Assembly (NCBI GenBank): GCA_007694185.1
Contig: RECD01000101.1
Location: 1-48,203 of the forward strand
Reading direction: 5' to 3'
Length of the DNA: 48,203 bases
DNA from: Planctomycetaceae bacterium
GTDB taxonomy: Bacteria > Planctomycetota > Planctomycetia > Pirellulales > Pirellulaceae
A program made the translations under genes and the position numbers. Every line of letters begins with the position of its first letter. Positions within the stretch are counted from its first letter, which is position 1. Under the pieces are notes generated by a model, which was not told the DNA's origin, ran no database searches, and saw only the letters and a list, made by a program, of their open reading frames with translations. Below, in pieces: positions 8,511 to 17,216 of the stretch.

Positions 8511-9743
8511 ATGAAACCGGAGCTGGCCTCGAAGTCGGAACGGTCGGCCCTGGCCGGTGATTCGGAATTGGTCGATTACGACTGTCCTCATTCGCGGATG
8601 GACGTGATCACCGGGCGATGGACGTTGTTCGCCAATCATCGTGGCGAGCGGCCGAACGACTTCGTGTTCACCGCGACGCCCAAAATGACCCAGGAAGGGT
8701 GCCCGTTCTGCAAAGGGAACGAGGCGAGTACCCCCGACCCGGTGATGATCCTGCCTCGCGACGATTCCGGGGCGACGGGCCAGGCGTCAGGCGAGGGGAC
8801 GGACTGGGGGATTCGGGTCGTCCCCAACAAATATCCTGCCGTCGGCACGCGGTCCTGCGAATCATCAGGCTCCGCCGGCAGCAGCGCTGTTTCCCCCGCT
8901 GCCAAGCACTCCGGCGACCCGGTTTGGCAAAGCTATCCCAATCAAGCGGGCTACTCCCGATCGGCCGAGCGGCAGCCGACCCCACCGCCGGACGCGGCGC
9001 TATTTCCTGTCCGTGGCATCACCGGCGGGCACGAGGTTTTTATCGAGTCGCCCGAGCATTTCACGTCCTTCGCCGATCTCGATTTGGGCCAGGTCGCCAA
9101 CCTGTTGCGGGTCTACCAAGCCCGGCTGGGGCATTGGGCACAGCAGCCATCGATCCGCTACGTTTCGCTGTTTAAAAATGCCGGCCCTTCGGCCGGGGCA
9201 TCGCTGCTGCACCCCCACAGCCAGTTGATCGCGGTGACCGAAATGCCGCAGGCGATCCGGGCGACGATCGACCGGATGCGGCGCTACCATGCTCGCACCG
9301 GTTGCTGCTTGCAGTGCGACGTGGTGCGGGCGGAGTTGCGTTCTCGCCGACGGTTGATAGCGGTCACCGACAGGTTGATCGCCTACTGTCCCTTCGCCAG
9401 CTACCTGCCGATGCTGCTTCGGATCACGACCCGCCAACACGCGGAGCGATTCGAAGATCTGGGGGACGACGATATCGACGACTTGGCCCGCTTGATCCGC
9501 CGCTCGATCGGTTGGTTGAACAGCCTCTACCCGGACGTCGCCTACAACTTTCTGATCCACACGCGACCGCCGCAAGCGGCTGCACAACAGGGCTTCCATT
9601 GGTCCTTCGAGCTGTTTCCGCGGTTGACGCAGATCGCCGGGTTCGAATGGAGTTGTGACACGGTCATCAACCCGTTGTTACCCGAGGACGCAGCCACTCG
9701 GTTGCGGGCCGTCGCCCTGCGGGAAAACCCGCTCCGCGATTAG
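8511..9743 (+). CDS. GalT-family hexose-1-phosphate nucleotidylyltransferase
   Basis: 410 residues. The ATG at 8511 is chosen because GAGGAG lies 6 bases upstream and homology begins shortly after (DVITGRWTLFANHRGERPNDF). Landmarks: CPFCKGNE (zinc-site cysteine pair), RVVPNKYPA, the active-site HPHSQ containing the nucleotidylated histidine, CLQCDVVRAE, AYNFLIHTRPP, and FHWSFELFPRL near the C-terminus. The family transfers UMP or AMP between hexose 1-phosphates (galactose-1-phosphate uridylyltransferase) or acts as ADP-glucose phosphorylase. Many relatives have HWH where this protein has HWS. An insertion of about 60 residues rich in Ser, Ala and Pro follows NKYPAVGT. Its place behind glgA suggests a link to nucleotide-sugar or glycogen metabolism, but the substrate cannot be decided. 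Confidence 0.85.
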   Translation: MKPELASKSERSALAGDSELVDYDCPHSRMDVITGRWTLFANHRGERPNDFVFTATPKMTQEGCPFCKGNEASTPDPVMILPRDDSGATGQASGEGTDWGIRVVPNKYPAVGTRSCESSGSAGSSAVSPAAKHSGDPVWQSYPNQAGYSRSAERQPTPPPDAALFPVRGITGGHEVFIESPEHFTSFADLDLGQVANLLRVYQARLGHWAQQPSIRYVSLFKNAGPSAGASLLHPHSQLIAVTEMPQAIRATIDRMRRYHARTGCCLQCDVVRAELRSRRRLIAVTDRLIAYCPFASYLPMLLRITTRQHAERFEDLGDDDIDDLARLIRRSIGWLNSLYPDVAYNFLIHTRPPQAAAQQGFHWSFELFPRLTQIAGFEWSCDTVINPLLPEDAATRLRAVALRENPLRD

Positions 9744-10080
9744 TGATCGCCCGCTTGCGCCTCTCGATCGATTCGGCTCGGTCGATCGCCTGTGTCTGCG
9801 GCTAAAGCGCTTCGGCCGCTGCCGTTTGCATGAGCGGTGTTCGTCGCGTCCAGGACGCCGCCACGAGTCGGGGGCCAGCTTTGGCTGTCGGCACCGCTCG
9901 GGCTCACCCTCAGCAGTAAGGCCCCGTCCACCCCGCCCGCCACCCGTTTGGAATCGCTGTTGCGACAAATCGCAAAATCGGGCTAGCAAATTCGATTTCA
10001 GGCTTGCCCGAGGTGATGGTCTCCAGGTAGAGCCAAGACGGAAGTCCCCAGCCCGGGGAAAACGTGAACGAGCGGACGGT
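9744..10080. other. Intergenic region before the porin-like gene
   Basis: About 340 bp with no convincing gene. An interrupted hairpin (CGGGC 9979-9983 with GCCCG 10006-10010, plus AGC with GCT inside) and a GC-rich hairpin near 9800 are visible. Neither is followed by a T-run. The promoter of the porin-like gene should lie here. Confidence 0.4.
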
Positions 10081-11555
10081 ATGCCGAACAGGACCAGACA
10101 CACGATTGACAACGCGGTGAGCATCCCGTGTTCACGCTCGCCGGGCGATCGGTGCGGAAAGTCGCTCGGCGTTTTCATTACGATCTGTCGCACGCTGATG
10201 ATGCTCGCGTTGCTCTGCAAGCCCGCGACCGCCCAAACGGTTCAAGTCGGCGATTGGCCGGCCCCCCTGCGAGTGGTCGCGGAGGAACTTCCGCCCGTTT
10301 CGGACGCAGAGATCGTCGAGTCAGAAGGTGGCGGGCCTTGGCTTTCCTTGAGCGATCTCGATGAGCAATCTCTGATCGATCTGAGACGCGACCCTTGGAT
10401 TCGCTTCGGCAGCCGGCTATCGGGGGAGCCTGACGAGTTGTCTAGCGACGACGAACCACCGTCTTCGGCGTCAGGTGCAACCGGTTACGGGATCAGGACC
10501 CGCCACGGATTGGTGTCTTCGGGGCACTTTATGAAACGGTGGAGTACCGATTGGAATACGACTTCGCCGAAGAGGCTCGCCCTCGGTTTCTCGACAACTG
10601 GATCGCCCTGACCAACATCCCGGTCGTCCGTAACGTGATCGTCGGCCACTATTTCGAGCCTTTCAGCCTGGAACGCTACACGCCAAACCGGTTCATCACG
10701 TTCAACGAACGCTCCTTGGCCGATACCTTCGCCCCAGCCAGAAACATGGGGATGATGATTTACGGCAATGCTTTGGACGAAAAGCTGACGTTCGGCGTGG
10801 GCGCGTTTCGATCGAACAGCAACGATTACGGGGAAGACGTTTCCTACCGTTCGGGCTATGCCGGTACGGCCCACGCGACCTATCTGGCTTGGTTTCGAGA
10901 ATTGAACGAATACCAAGTCAGCTTGCTGCATCTCGGCGGGTCGTTTAGTTACCGAACATCGGGAGACGATCCGGTTCGCTACGCGACGCGACCGAGCATC
11001 CGCATGCGACAACAGGACGTCGCCGGTGTCCCGGTCTTTGTCGACACGGGCGAGATGCCGGATGTCAGCCAGATTTATTTGGCGGGTGTGGAAGCGGCTT
11101 GGGTCCATGGCCCGTTTTCGGTCCAAAGCGAATACATCCAATCTCAGCTAGTCCGTACTGCGAATGACAACCCGACTTTCCATGCCGGCTACGTTTACGG
11201 CAGCTGGTTTTTGACAGGCGAAGGCCGTTCGTACAGCCCTACCAGCATCCTCGGCCGTTTTCGTGAGGGGATCTTTCAACGGATCACGCCCCGCAGCAAC
11301 GTCTTTGATCGGAGCGAACGTCAGGGCTGGACCGGGCTGGGGGCGATGGAGTTGGCCGTCCGCTGGTCTTACATCGACCTGAACGACGCCGGCGTCCGCG
11401 GCGGCTACATGGAAGAGATGACGTACGGCGTCAACTGGTACCTGAACAAGTACACCCGCGTCTCGCTGAATTACGTCCGTCCGGACCTTCACGACCCGGA
11501 TCAGGGAGAAAGCGACGCGAACATGTATTCTTTGCGGTTCCAGTTCGAATTCTGA
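10081..11555 (+). pseudogene. Phosphate-selective-porin-like (OprO/OprP) gene with a frameshift
   Basis: Two adjacent frames together make one outer-membrane porin. The first (ATG at 10081, or 10198 for a shorter leader) gives a signal peptide (TLMMLALLCKPATAQ) and mature N-terminus up to about GYGIRTRH. The second continues RIGVFGALYETVEYRLEYDF from about 10506 and runs through VGHYFEPFSLERY, ITFNERSLADTF, VYGPFSVQSEY-like WVHGPFSVQSEYIQ, YVYGSWFLTGEGR and a terminal strand MYSLRFQFEF. The join is a -1 change near 10500-10510, as from loss of one base; no slippery heptamer is present. Everything else is intact, so a sequencing or assembly error is as likely as a recent mutation. The family forms trimeric anion or phosphate channels. 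Confidence 0.7.
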
Positions 11556-11599
11556 TCCATCAAGACAATAGCCGCACACCGACACCTCAAGGCTCGCTT

Positions 11600-11657
11600 T
11601 TTGATGGGTGGCACCTTCCGCCGTTTCGTTTGATGGGTGGCACCTTCCGCCGTTTCG
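11600..11657. repeat. Perfect 29-bp tandem duplication with GTGGCACC core
   Basis: Two identical 29-bp units lie at 11600-11628 and 11629-11657. Each starts TTTGATGGGTGGCACC and ends TTCCGCCGTTTCG. Read on the minus strand, the core GGTGCCACCCA matches the palindromes at 43374-43501 and the copies near 47.4 kb. The outer arms pair less well here, so these look like degenerate or partial copies of that family. They lie between the porin-like gene and the tRNA gene. Confidence 0.85.
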
Positions 11658-11850
11658 CGGGTGGTAAGTCGAAACTCGCTTACGGCCGATTGGGGTGTAT
11701 TCTGCGCCGACCTCAGGGCGGATCGCTGGCCCTTGTCGGTTTTTGAAAAAAACGCTCCTCGACGCCCCGGCGAACGGCGAGTGGCTTCATTTCGGAGTTG
11801 GCTGACCGGTTGGGGCGGCGCGACGCGGAATCGGCCTCGGTGACGGGCTC

Positions 11851-11880
11851 TTGACGAAAATGGCAGGCCGAATCTATCTT
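11851..11880 (+). promoter_or_regulatory. Sigma-70-like promoter of the tRNA gene
   Basis: TTGACG (11851-11856) and TATCTT (11875-11880) are separated by 18 bp and end 20 bp before the first base of the tRNA. This is a plausible -35/-10 pair for a short-leader stable RNA. Confidence 0.5.
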
Positions 11881-11900
11881 GTTCCGACAGCTTTTGGCTG

Positions 11901-11974
11901 GCCAGCGTAGCTTCAATTGGTAGAGCATCGCATTCGTAATGCGAGGGTTGCGGGTTCGAGTCCCACCGCTGGCT
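11901..11974 (+). tRNA. tRNA-Thr (anticodon CGU)
   Basis: Acceptor arms GCCAGCG (11901-11907) and CGCTGGC (11967-11973) pair fully. The D-arm is GCTT/GAGC with a GG in the loop. The anticodon stem TCGCA/TGCGA encloses TTCGTAA, giving anticodon CGT, which reads ACG (Thr). The T-loop is TTCGAGT. The T-stem GCGGG/CCCAC has one C-A mismatch at position 50/64. The discriminator base is T and no CCA is encoded. A promoter-like pair precedes it. Confidence 0.9.
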
Positions 11975-12054
11975 TTTCTGTCCGACCGCCGGTCCCGGAT
12001 CCTCTCCGGTGGTACAGTCCCCTTTCGCGACGTCTCCTTGGAGAGCTTCAATCC

Positions 12055-13383
12055 GTGACCAGTTCAGTCGATAGCCAAGTCGATATTCGCGAAATCGTCA
12101 ATCAGCCCTCCTTCGGTCCGACCGAGGTGGAGACGATTCGGCGGTCGATCGCCGACAACCACTTGCAATTCATCGCCCTCCGCGACGCCGTGCTCGAGTT
12201 GGAGCAGGACGCGGAGATGTCGCCAGCCACCCGCACCAAGCTGGGCGTGCTGCAATACCTGATCGGCAAGTTCAAGCTGGCCGCGACGACCCTGTCCGCC
12301 GCCGACGGTGGCGCGATGGCGTTGTTCTACTCCGCCCGCTGCGCTTTTGAGCTGGGGCAGTACGAAGGGGCGATCGAAACTTACGAGAAGGCAAAAAAGG
12401 CTGGCTACGACGGCGATCGTTGCCTGCTGGGGATCGCCGAAGCCTACCGCTACCTGGGGAAGGTTTCTGAGGCGATGACGTTGCTGGACAACATGTTCGG
12501 CCCGATCGAGCAGACGGCGGACTACCTGTGCCAGCGGGCTGCGACGGTGTCGACGATCGGCGGCAACCTGCCCGAAGTGATCGCGCTGTACCAACGGGCG
12601 GTGACCGCCGACGGGAATCACGCCGGGGCACTGTTCGGGTTGGCTTTGGAAAACGATCGCCTGGGCAACGACGACGAGGCGCTCAACCTGTACGAGCGAG
12701 CTGCCAGCGCGTTCCCGACCGGACTGGGCGCACTGCTCAACCTGGGCGTGTTCTACGAGGACAACAACCAGTACGACAAGGCTCAGATCTGCTATCGCAA
12801 AATCCTGGATGCCTACCCCGATCACAAGCAGGCGCTGCTGTACATGAAGGACGCGTCGGCGTCTGGCAACATCCTGTACGACGAAGAAACCCAGCGGCGT
12901 AACGACCGTTTGGCACAAATCCTCAACCAGCCGGTTACCAACTTCGAACTCTCGGTTCGCAGCCGCAATTGCCTGTCCAAGATGGGCATTGAGACGATCG
13001 GTGACTTGACCCGGACCAGCGAAGCGGAGCTTTTGAGCAGCAAAAACTTCGGTGAAACGAGCTTGTACGAGATCCGGGAGATCTTGGCGAGCAAGGGTTT
13101 GTCGTTGGGCCAATTCGCGAACGAGCGGAAGTCGACCGAACCGCCGATCGACACCTCGCACATGTCGCCGGACGAACAGGCGCTGCTCGACCGTCCGATC
13201 GCCGACCTGAACCTGTCGGTGCGGGCCCGCAAGTGCATGGTTCGGTTGGGGATCAACACGATCGGCGAGTTGATCCGCAAGACCGGCGACGACATGCTGG
13301 AATGCAAGAACTTCGGCGTCACCAGCCTCAACGAGGTCCGTGAAAAGCTAGGCGTTCTCGGACTGAAGATGCGGGGCGACTGA
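12055..13383 (+). CDS. TPR protein with two C-terminal RNA polymerase alpha-CTD domains
   Basis: 442 residues from a GTG at 12055; the in-frame ATG at 11917 lies inside the tRNA and is rejected. Residues about 60-290 are tetratricopeptide helices ([60 protein letters not shown]). Two domains follow that closely resemble the C-terminal domain of RNA polymerase alpha: residues about 296-350 ([20 protein letters not shown], then NFGETSLYE) and 385-442 ([20 protein letters not shown], then NFGVTSLNE). Positions equivalent to E. coli Arg265, Gly296, Ser299 and Glu302 are kept in both; the Asn268 equivalent is kept in the first and Lys in the second; Lys298 is Thr in both. It may bind DNA or regulators in place of alpha, but its role is unknown. 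tgt starts 11 bp after its stop. Confidence 0.88.
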   Translation: MTSSVDSQVDIREIVNQPSFGPTEVETIRRSIADNHLQFIALRDAVLELEQDAEMSPATRTKLGVLQYLIGKFKLAATTLSAADGGAMALFYSARCAFELGQYEGAIETYEKAKKAGYDGDRCLLGIAEAYRYLGKVSEAMTLLDNMFGPIEQTADYLCQRAATVSTIGGNLPEVIALYQRAVTADGNHAGALFGLALENDRLGNDDEALNLYERAASAFPTGLGALLNLGVFYEDNNQYDKAQICYRKILDAYPDHKQALLYMKDASASGNILYDEETQRRNDRLAQILNQPVTNFELSVRSRNCLSKMGIETIGDLTRTSEAELLSSKNFGETSLYEIREILASKGLSLGQFANERKSTEPPIDTSHMSPDEQALLDRPIADLNLSVRARKCMVRLGINTIGELIRKTGDDMLECKNFGVTSLNEVREKLGVLGLKMRGD

Positions 13384-13393
13384 GTCTCCCGCT

Positions 13394-14533
13394 GTGCCCG
13401 CATTTACTTTTCAACTGCGGCACTCGGACCGCTCGACCGGGGCTCGCCGGGGCGTTTTTCGAACGCCTCGGGGGGACGTGCAGACGCCCGCCTTCATGCC
13501 GGTCGGCACTCAGGCGACGGTCAAAGGCTTGACGATCGATCAGGTGCTCGGTACGGGCGCCGAGATGATCTTGGCCAACACTTATCACCTCTGCCTGCGG
13601 CCGGGACACGAGCTCGTTCGGAAGCTCGGTGGCTTGCACCGGATGATGCGTTGGGACGGGCCGATCCTGACCGACAGCGGCGGCTTCCAGATCTTCAGCT
13701 TGGGCGATTTGAACCGGGTCACCGAAGAGGCGGCGACGTTCAAAAGCCACTTGGACGGCTCCGTGATCCGGCTGACTCCGGAATACGCGATCGAGATCCA
13801 GGAAGCCTTGGGCAGCGACGTCGCGATGGTGCTCGACCACGTCATCGCGTTACCCAATTCGCCGGAAGTCATCCTCGATGCCTTGGCGCGGAGCATCCGC
13901 TGGGCCGGCAGGTGTCTGAACGCGGCCAGTCGCGAGGACCAAGCCCGCTTCGCCATCGTGCAAGGCGGTCTGGACGCGACGCTGCGGGTGCAGTGCGCTA
14001 CGGAATTGGCGTCGATGGGCTTCGATGGCTACGCCGTGGGGGGGTTGAGCGTCGGCGAGCCGCCCGCCGAGATGTACCGGATCACGGCGGCGACGACGCC
14101 GGCGCTGCCGGTCGACAAGCCGCGGTACCTGATGGGGGTCGGTCGCCCGATCGACCTGCTGGAGTCGATCGCACGGGGGATCGACCTATTCGATTGCGTG
14201 ATGCCGACTCGAAACGGCCGCAACGCGATGGCCTTCACCTCCGGCGGACCGATCAAGATCCGCAACGCCGTCCACCGCGACGACACGCGACCGCTCGACC
14301 CGGACTGTCCCTGTCTCGCTTGCCGTCACAGCCGCGGTTACTTGCGGCATCTGTTCATCAGCGACGAGATGCTGGGCCCGATCCTGCTGTCGCTGCACAA
14401 TTTGACCTACTACCAGCGGCTGCTGGCAGAGGCTCGCGAGGCGATCGAGCGAGACGAGTTCGATCTCTTGCTCGACCGGCAGCGGGCGCTGTGGTCAGCT
14501 CAAAAGCCGCTGGACGAAGTGAACTCGGCGTAA
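13394..14533 (+). CDS. tgt: Queuine/preQ1 tRNA-guanine transglycosylase
   Basis: 379 residues from a GTG at 13394, 11 bp behind the TPR/alpha-CTD gene, so probably co-transcribed with it. It exchanges guanine-34 of tRNAs with GUN anticodons for preQ1 in the queuosine pathway. Landmarks: [45 protein letters not shown] with the substrate-binding aspartate, [20 protein letters not shown], and [13 protein letters not shown] carrying the catalytic aspartate region. The zinc site is [17 protein letters not shown] (Cys-x-Cys-x2-Cys and a later His). Length is normal for the bacterial enzyme. Its 3' end overlaps the 3' end of the convergent dnaB by 34 bp. Confidence 0.96.
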   Translation: MPAFTFQLRHSDRSTGARRGVFRTPRGDVQTPAFMPVGTQATVKGLTIDQVLGTGAEMILANTYHLCLRPGHELVRKLGGLHRMMRWDGPILTDSGGFQIFSLGDLNRVTEEAATFKSHLDGSVIRLTPEYAIEIQEALGSDVAMVLDHVIALPNSPEVILDALARSIRWAGRCLNAASREDQARFAIVQGGLDATLRVQCATELASMGFDGYAVGGLSVGEPPAEMYRITAATTPALPVDKPRYLMGVGRPIDLLESIARGIDLFDCVMPTRNGRNAMAFTSGGPIKIRNAVHRDDTRPLDPDCPCLACRHSRGYLRHLFISDEMLGPILLSLHNLTYYQRLLAEAREAIERDEFDLLLDRQRALWSAQKPLDEVNSA

Positions 14534-15993
14534 TCGTCGAACTCGCTGTGCCGATCGGGGGCTCGGTCGAGGAAGCGGGTGAAGTCTCCTTCCCAGGTCA
14601 GCGGCACTTCGCCGATCGGCCCGTTTCGCTGTTTGGCGATGATGATCTCGGCCTGCCCCGCGAACTGAGCCTTGTCCTCGCCCCGGTGGTAGTACTCCTC
14701 GCGGTGGACGAACATCACCACGTCGGCGTCCTGTTCGATGGCCCCCGATTCCCGCAGGTGACTCAGTCGCGGACGGTGATCCTTGCTGTCCTCTGCCTGC
14801 CGATTGAGCTGGGACAAGCAGAGCACGGGGACTTTCAGTTCGCGGGCCAGACCCTTCAGGCGGCGGGCGATCTTCGCGACCTGTTCCTGCCGCGGGTCGC
14901 GGGGATTGTCCGGTTCGATCAATTGCAGGTAGTCGATCACGATCAGATTCAGCCCGCCGAAGCGACGCAGGATCCGCCTGGCGGCCGCCGCGATCTCGCT
15001 GACCGTCCGGCTGGGGGAATCGTCCACCAGCAGCGGCGAATTGCTGATTTCGTTTGCCTTTTGCACCAAACGGTTGCGATCCTCGCCGCTGATCGTGCCG
15101 TTGCGGAGCTTGTGGCCGTTCACGCGGGCCAGCGAACAGAGCATCCGGTCGGCCAACTCGATCCCGGACATTTCCAGGCTGACAAACAGGGTCGGCTGCT
15201 GGTTCTGCAACGCCACGTTTTCGCTGATGTTCATCGCCAACGCGGTTTTGCCCATCGACGGTCGAGCGGCCAGGATGACCAGTTCGCCGTTGTGCAGCCC
15301 GCCGGTCATGTTGTCGAAATCGACAAACCCGGTTTCGCAGCCCCCGTCGACGTGAGTCCCCTCCATCCGGGCCTCCATCCGGTTCATCGCCTCGTGCAAG
15401 ATGTCCTTGATCGTCGACGCCTGTTGGCCGCTGCGTCCGTCGGCGATGTCAAAGATCTTCTGCTCGGCCTGCGACAGCAAATCCTTCGGATCGGACGCTT
15501 GGTCGTAGGCGTCGCGGAGGATTTCGGTGCTCGCCTCGATCAGCTTACGCAGGGTCGCTTTTTGGGCGACGATTTCGGCGTAATGAACCGCGTGAGCCGC
15601 GTTCGGGACGGTGATGCTGAGTCGCGCTAAGTAGCTGACGCCGCCCACCTTATCCAAATCGCCGGTCGTGTTCAGCCGCGAAACCAGCAGGGTGTGGTCG
15701 ATCTTTTCGCCGGAATCGTACATGTCACGAATCCGCGAGTAGAGCAGCCGGTTCGCGTCGTCGTAGAAGTCATCCTCGCGAATCAGCGAGGCGACGTCGT
15801 CGCAAACCTCGGGCAGCAGCAAGATGCTACCCAGCACGCCCATTTCGGCGTCGATGTCGAACGGGGGACGCCGGGCCAACAGCTCCGCGGGGGCCGTTTT
15901 GCGGGGTTTTCGGCGTTTGCCGCCCCGGGGGCCATCCGTTTTCAGACCGCCCGTCGCCCCGCCACCTGGGGCGAACTCTTCCTCAAAAACCAT
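14500..15993 (-). CDS. dnaB: Replicative DNA helicase DnaB
   Basis: 497 residues. The ATG at 15993 is preferred over the in-frame start at 16047 because GGGGAG lies about 8 bases upstream. After a Gly/Lys/Arg-rich leader come the N-terminal helical domain ([29 protein letters not shown]) and the RecA-like C-terminal ATPase. The latter shows Walker [27 protein letters not shown], Walker B region [47 protein letters not shown] and a terminal [14 protein letters not shown]. It forms the hexamer that unwinds DNA at the replication fork. It is the last gene of a minus-strand run (TIGR03009-type gene, lysS and thioredoxin-type gene upstream, with gaps of about 100-320 bp). The 3' end overlaps tgt. 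Confidence 0.96.
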   Translation of the reverse strand: MVFEEEFAPGGGATGGLKTDGPRGGKRRKPRKTAPAELLARRPPFDIDAEMGVLGSILLLPEVCDDVASLIREDDFYDDANRLLYSRIRDMYDSGEKIDHTLLVSRLNTTGDLDKVGGVSYLARLSITVPNAAHAVHYAEIVAQKATLRKLIEASTEILRDAYDQASDPKDLLSQAEQKIFDIADGRSGQQASTIKDILHEAMNRMEARMEGTHVDGGCETGFVDFDNMTGGLHNGELVILAARPSMGKTALAMNISENVALQNQQPTLFVSLEMSGIELADRMLCSLARVNGHKLRNGTISGEDRNRLVQKANEISNSPLLVDDSPSRTVSEIAAAARRILRRFGGLNLIVIDYLQLIEPDNPRDPRQEQVAKIARRLKGLARELKVPVLCLSQLNRQAEDSKDHRPRLSHLRESGAIEQDADVVMFVHREEYYHRGEDKAQFAGQAEIIIAKQRNGPIGEVPLTWEGDFTRFLDRAPDRHSEFDDYAEFTSSSGF

Positions 15994-16117
15994 CTTGGCT
16001 AGCTCCCCTGACCACCGAACCGAACCCGTGCGATCATCCTGTCGCACTGCGGTCTGGCTGGCAACCGGCGAGAGCTAAAATTTGAATCCAGGCGGTCTGG
16101 GGGCTTAGGGATGCCGA

Positions 16118-17041
16118 TTATCGCAACGTTTTTTCGCCGTTCGGCTGAGCGACCTGCGGGCCTGGCTCGATCGGGCGGTAGGTTTCGCGGATCACCTTCC
16201 AATCGGCCGGCGGCCGTTGGGCGATGAACACGCGGCCCCAGTTCGCCAAGCCTTGGCGGATCGAGTTCCGTTCGACGTCGGTGAACTCGTAATGGTCGTA
16301 ACCGGGTGAGTTCACCGGGTCGAAGTTCGGCCCGTACAGGATCAACGCCTGGGGGAGGAACGATTGGTCGTTGATCACGATCCGCACGAAGCGGTATTGG
16401 GCGCGATCGGCTTGGCGTTTCGGGTGTGCTTCCAGCACGTAGACACCGGCCGGGGCATCGATCCGCCGGATCCAGTAGCGTTGTTTGATTTTCTCGGCGT
16501 TCAGGTTGAACACGAACGGCAGGGGGCTTTCCAGGATCTCTTTCCCCTGCAGGTCGGGCGGCAGTTGCTGGATCCGGCATTCCTTGCGGGCATGATCGAA
16601 CTCGAGCAGTTCTTGGCCGTTGCAAACCCAGTGTTCGCCGAATTGGCCCTCATGCGACTTGTAGGTCGGTTTGCCGTCGACGATCCCGGAGAAGAACTTG
16701 AGCTGGGAGACTTGAAACAGCCCCTTGTCGGGGGCGGAGTACTTCACCATGCCCTCGGCCCAGGTCGCGTGGACACCGGCAGGTGCCGCAAGGAGGTCGA
16801 AGTGCCAGCGGCGGAACTTGGCTTCCAACTGTTTCGTACCGACGCTCTGTTTTTCCCAAGCCAGCAGCAATTGGTCCATCTCCGACTGTTCGGTCGGCGA
16901 CAGCGTGAACGGGGCGGCTGGTGCCGCCGCCTGTCGGGTGGGGGCTGCTTGGCCGCCTTGGGGCTGACCGGGAGCTTTGGGGGCGAGTTGAGCTTGGGTC
17001 AGCAAGCAAAACGTCAACATCACCGCCGTAGATCGCATCAT
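16118..17041 (-). CDS. Exported TIGR03009-type planctomycete protein
   Basis: 307 residues. A signal peptide (STAVMLTFCLLTQAQ) is followed by a Pro/Ala/Gln linker and one domain that opens LSPTEQSEMDQLLLAWEKQS and continues EAKFRRWHFDLL. This opening is characteristic of the planctomycete uncharacterised domain TIGR03009. Strand-rich segments such as GLFQVSQLKFFSG, GEHWVCNGQELLEFDHARKEC and RYWIRRIDAPAGVYVLEAHPK recall the half-barrel of LolA-like lipoprotein carriers, so a periplasmic binding role is possible, but that is inference. It sits between lysS and dnaB, all on the minus strand. No enzymatic motif was seen. Confidence 0.75.
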   Translation of the reverse strand: MMRSTAVMLTFCLLTQAQLAPKAPGQPQGGQAAPTRQAAAPAAPFTLSPTEQSEMDQLLLAWEKQSVGTKQLEAKFRRWHFDLLAAPAGVHATWAEGMVKYSAPDKGLFQVSQLKFFSGIVDGKPTYKSHEGQFGEHWVCNGQELLEFDHARKECRIQQLPPDLQGKEILESPLPFVFNLNAEKIKQRYWIRRIDAPAGVYVLEAHPKRQADRAQYRFVRIVINDQSFLPQALILYGPNFDPVNSPGYDHYEFTDVERNSIRQGLANWGRVFIAQRPPADWKVIRETYRPIEPGPQVAQPNGEKTLR

Positions 17042-17216
17042 CCTTGACGCCTTCCTGGTAATTCTGCTGGTAGGGGACGGGCGCGGTTCACGCGATCACC
17101 GCAGCCGGGCTCTGTCCCGGGTCGAAGCGGACTCTACCAAGTTTTCGAAGGTGGCGAAAAGACGGATTCCGTCAATCTGCACCTGTCCATCTCACCTTTG
17201 CTTCGTCCCAATCTCC

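Larger units (their letters stand above)
11556..11900. other. Intergenic region between the porin-like gene and tRNA-Thr
   Basis: About 345 bp. It holds the 29-bp tandem duplication (11600-11657) and the tRNA promoter (11851-11880). Nothing else in the stretch from 11658 to 11850 is recognisable. Confidence 0.5.

Noticed and set aside
10008-10050. Fluoride-riboswitch-like start (GGTGATGGTCTCC)
   Set aside because: The matching 3' half of the motif is absent and the downstream gene is a porin.
10490-10545. Programmed -1 frameshifting in the porin-like gene
   Set aside because: No slippery heptamer or downstream structure at the join; loss of a base or sequencing error is simpler.
11917-12054. 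Upstream ATG start for the TPR/alpha-CTD gene
   Set aside because: The ATG and following codons lie inside the tRNA-Thr gene; the GTG at 12055 fits the domain start.
13651-15630. 659-codon plus-strand frame across tgt and dnaB
   Set aside because: Runs in a shifted frame of tgt and antisense of dnaB; Arg/Pro-rich without similarity.
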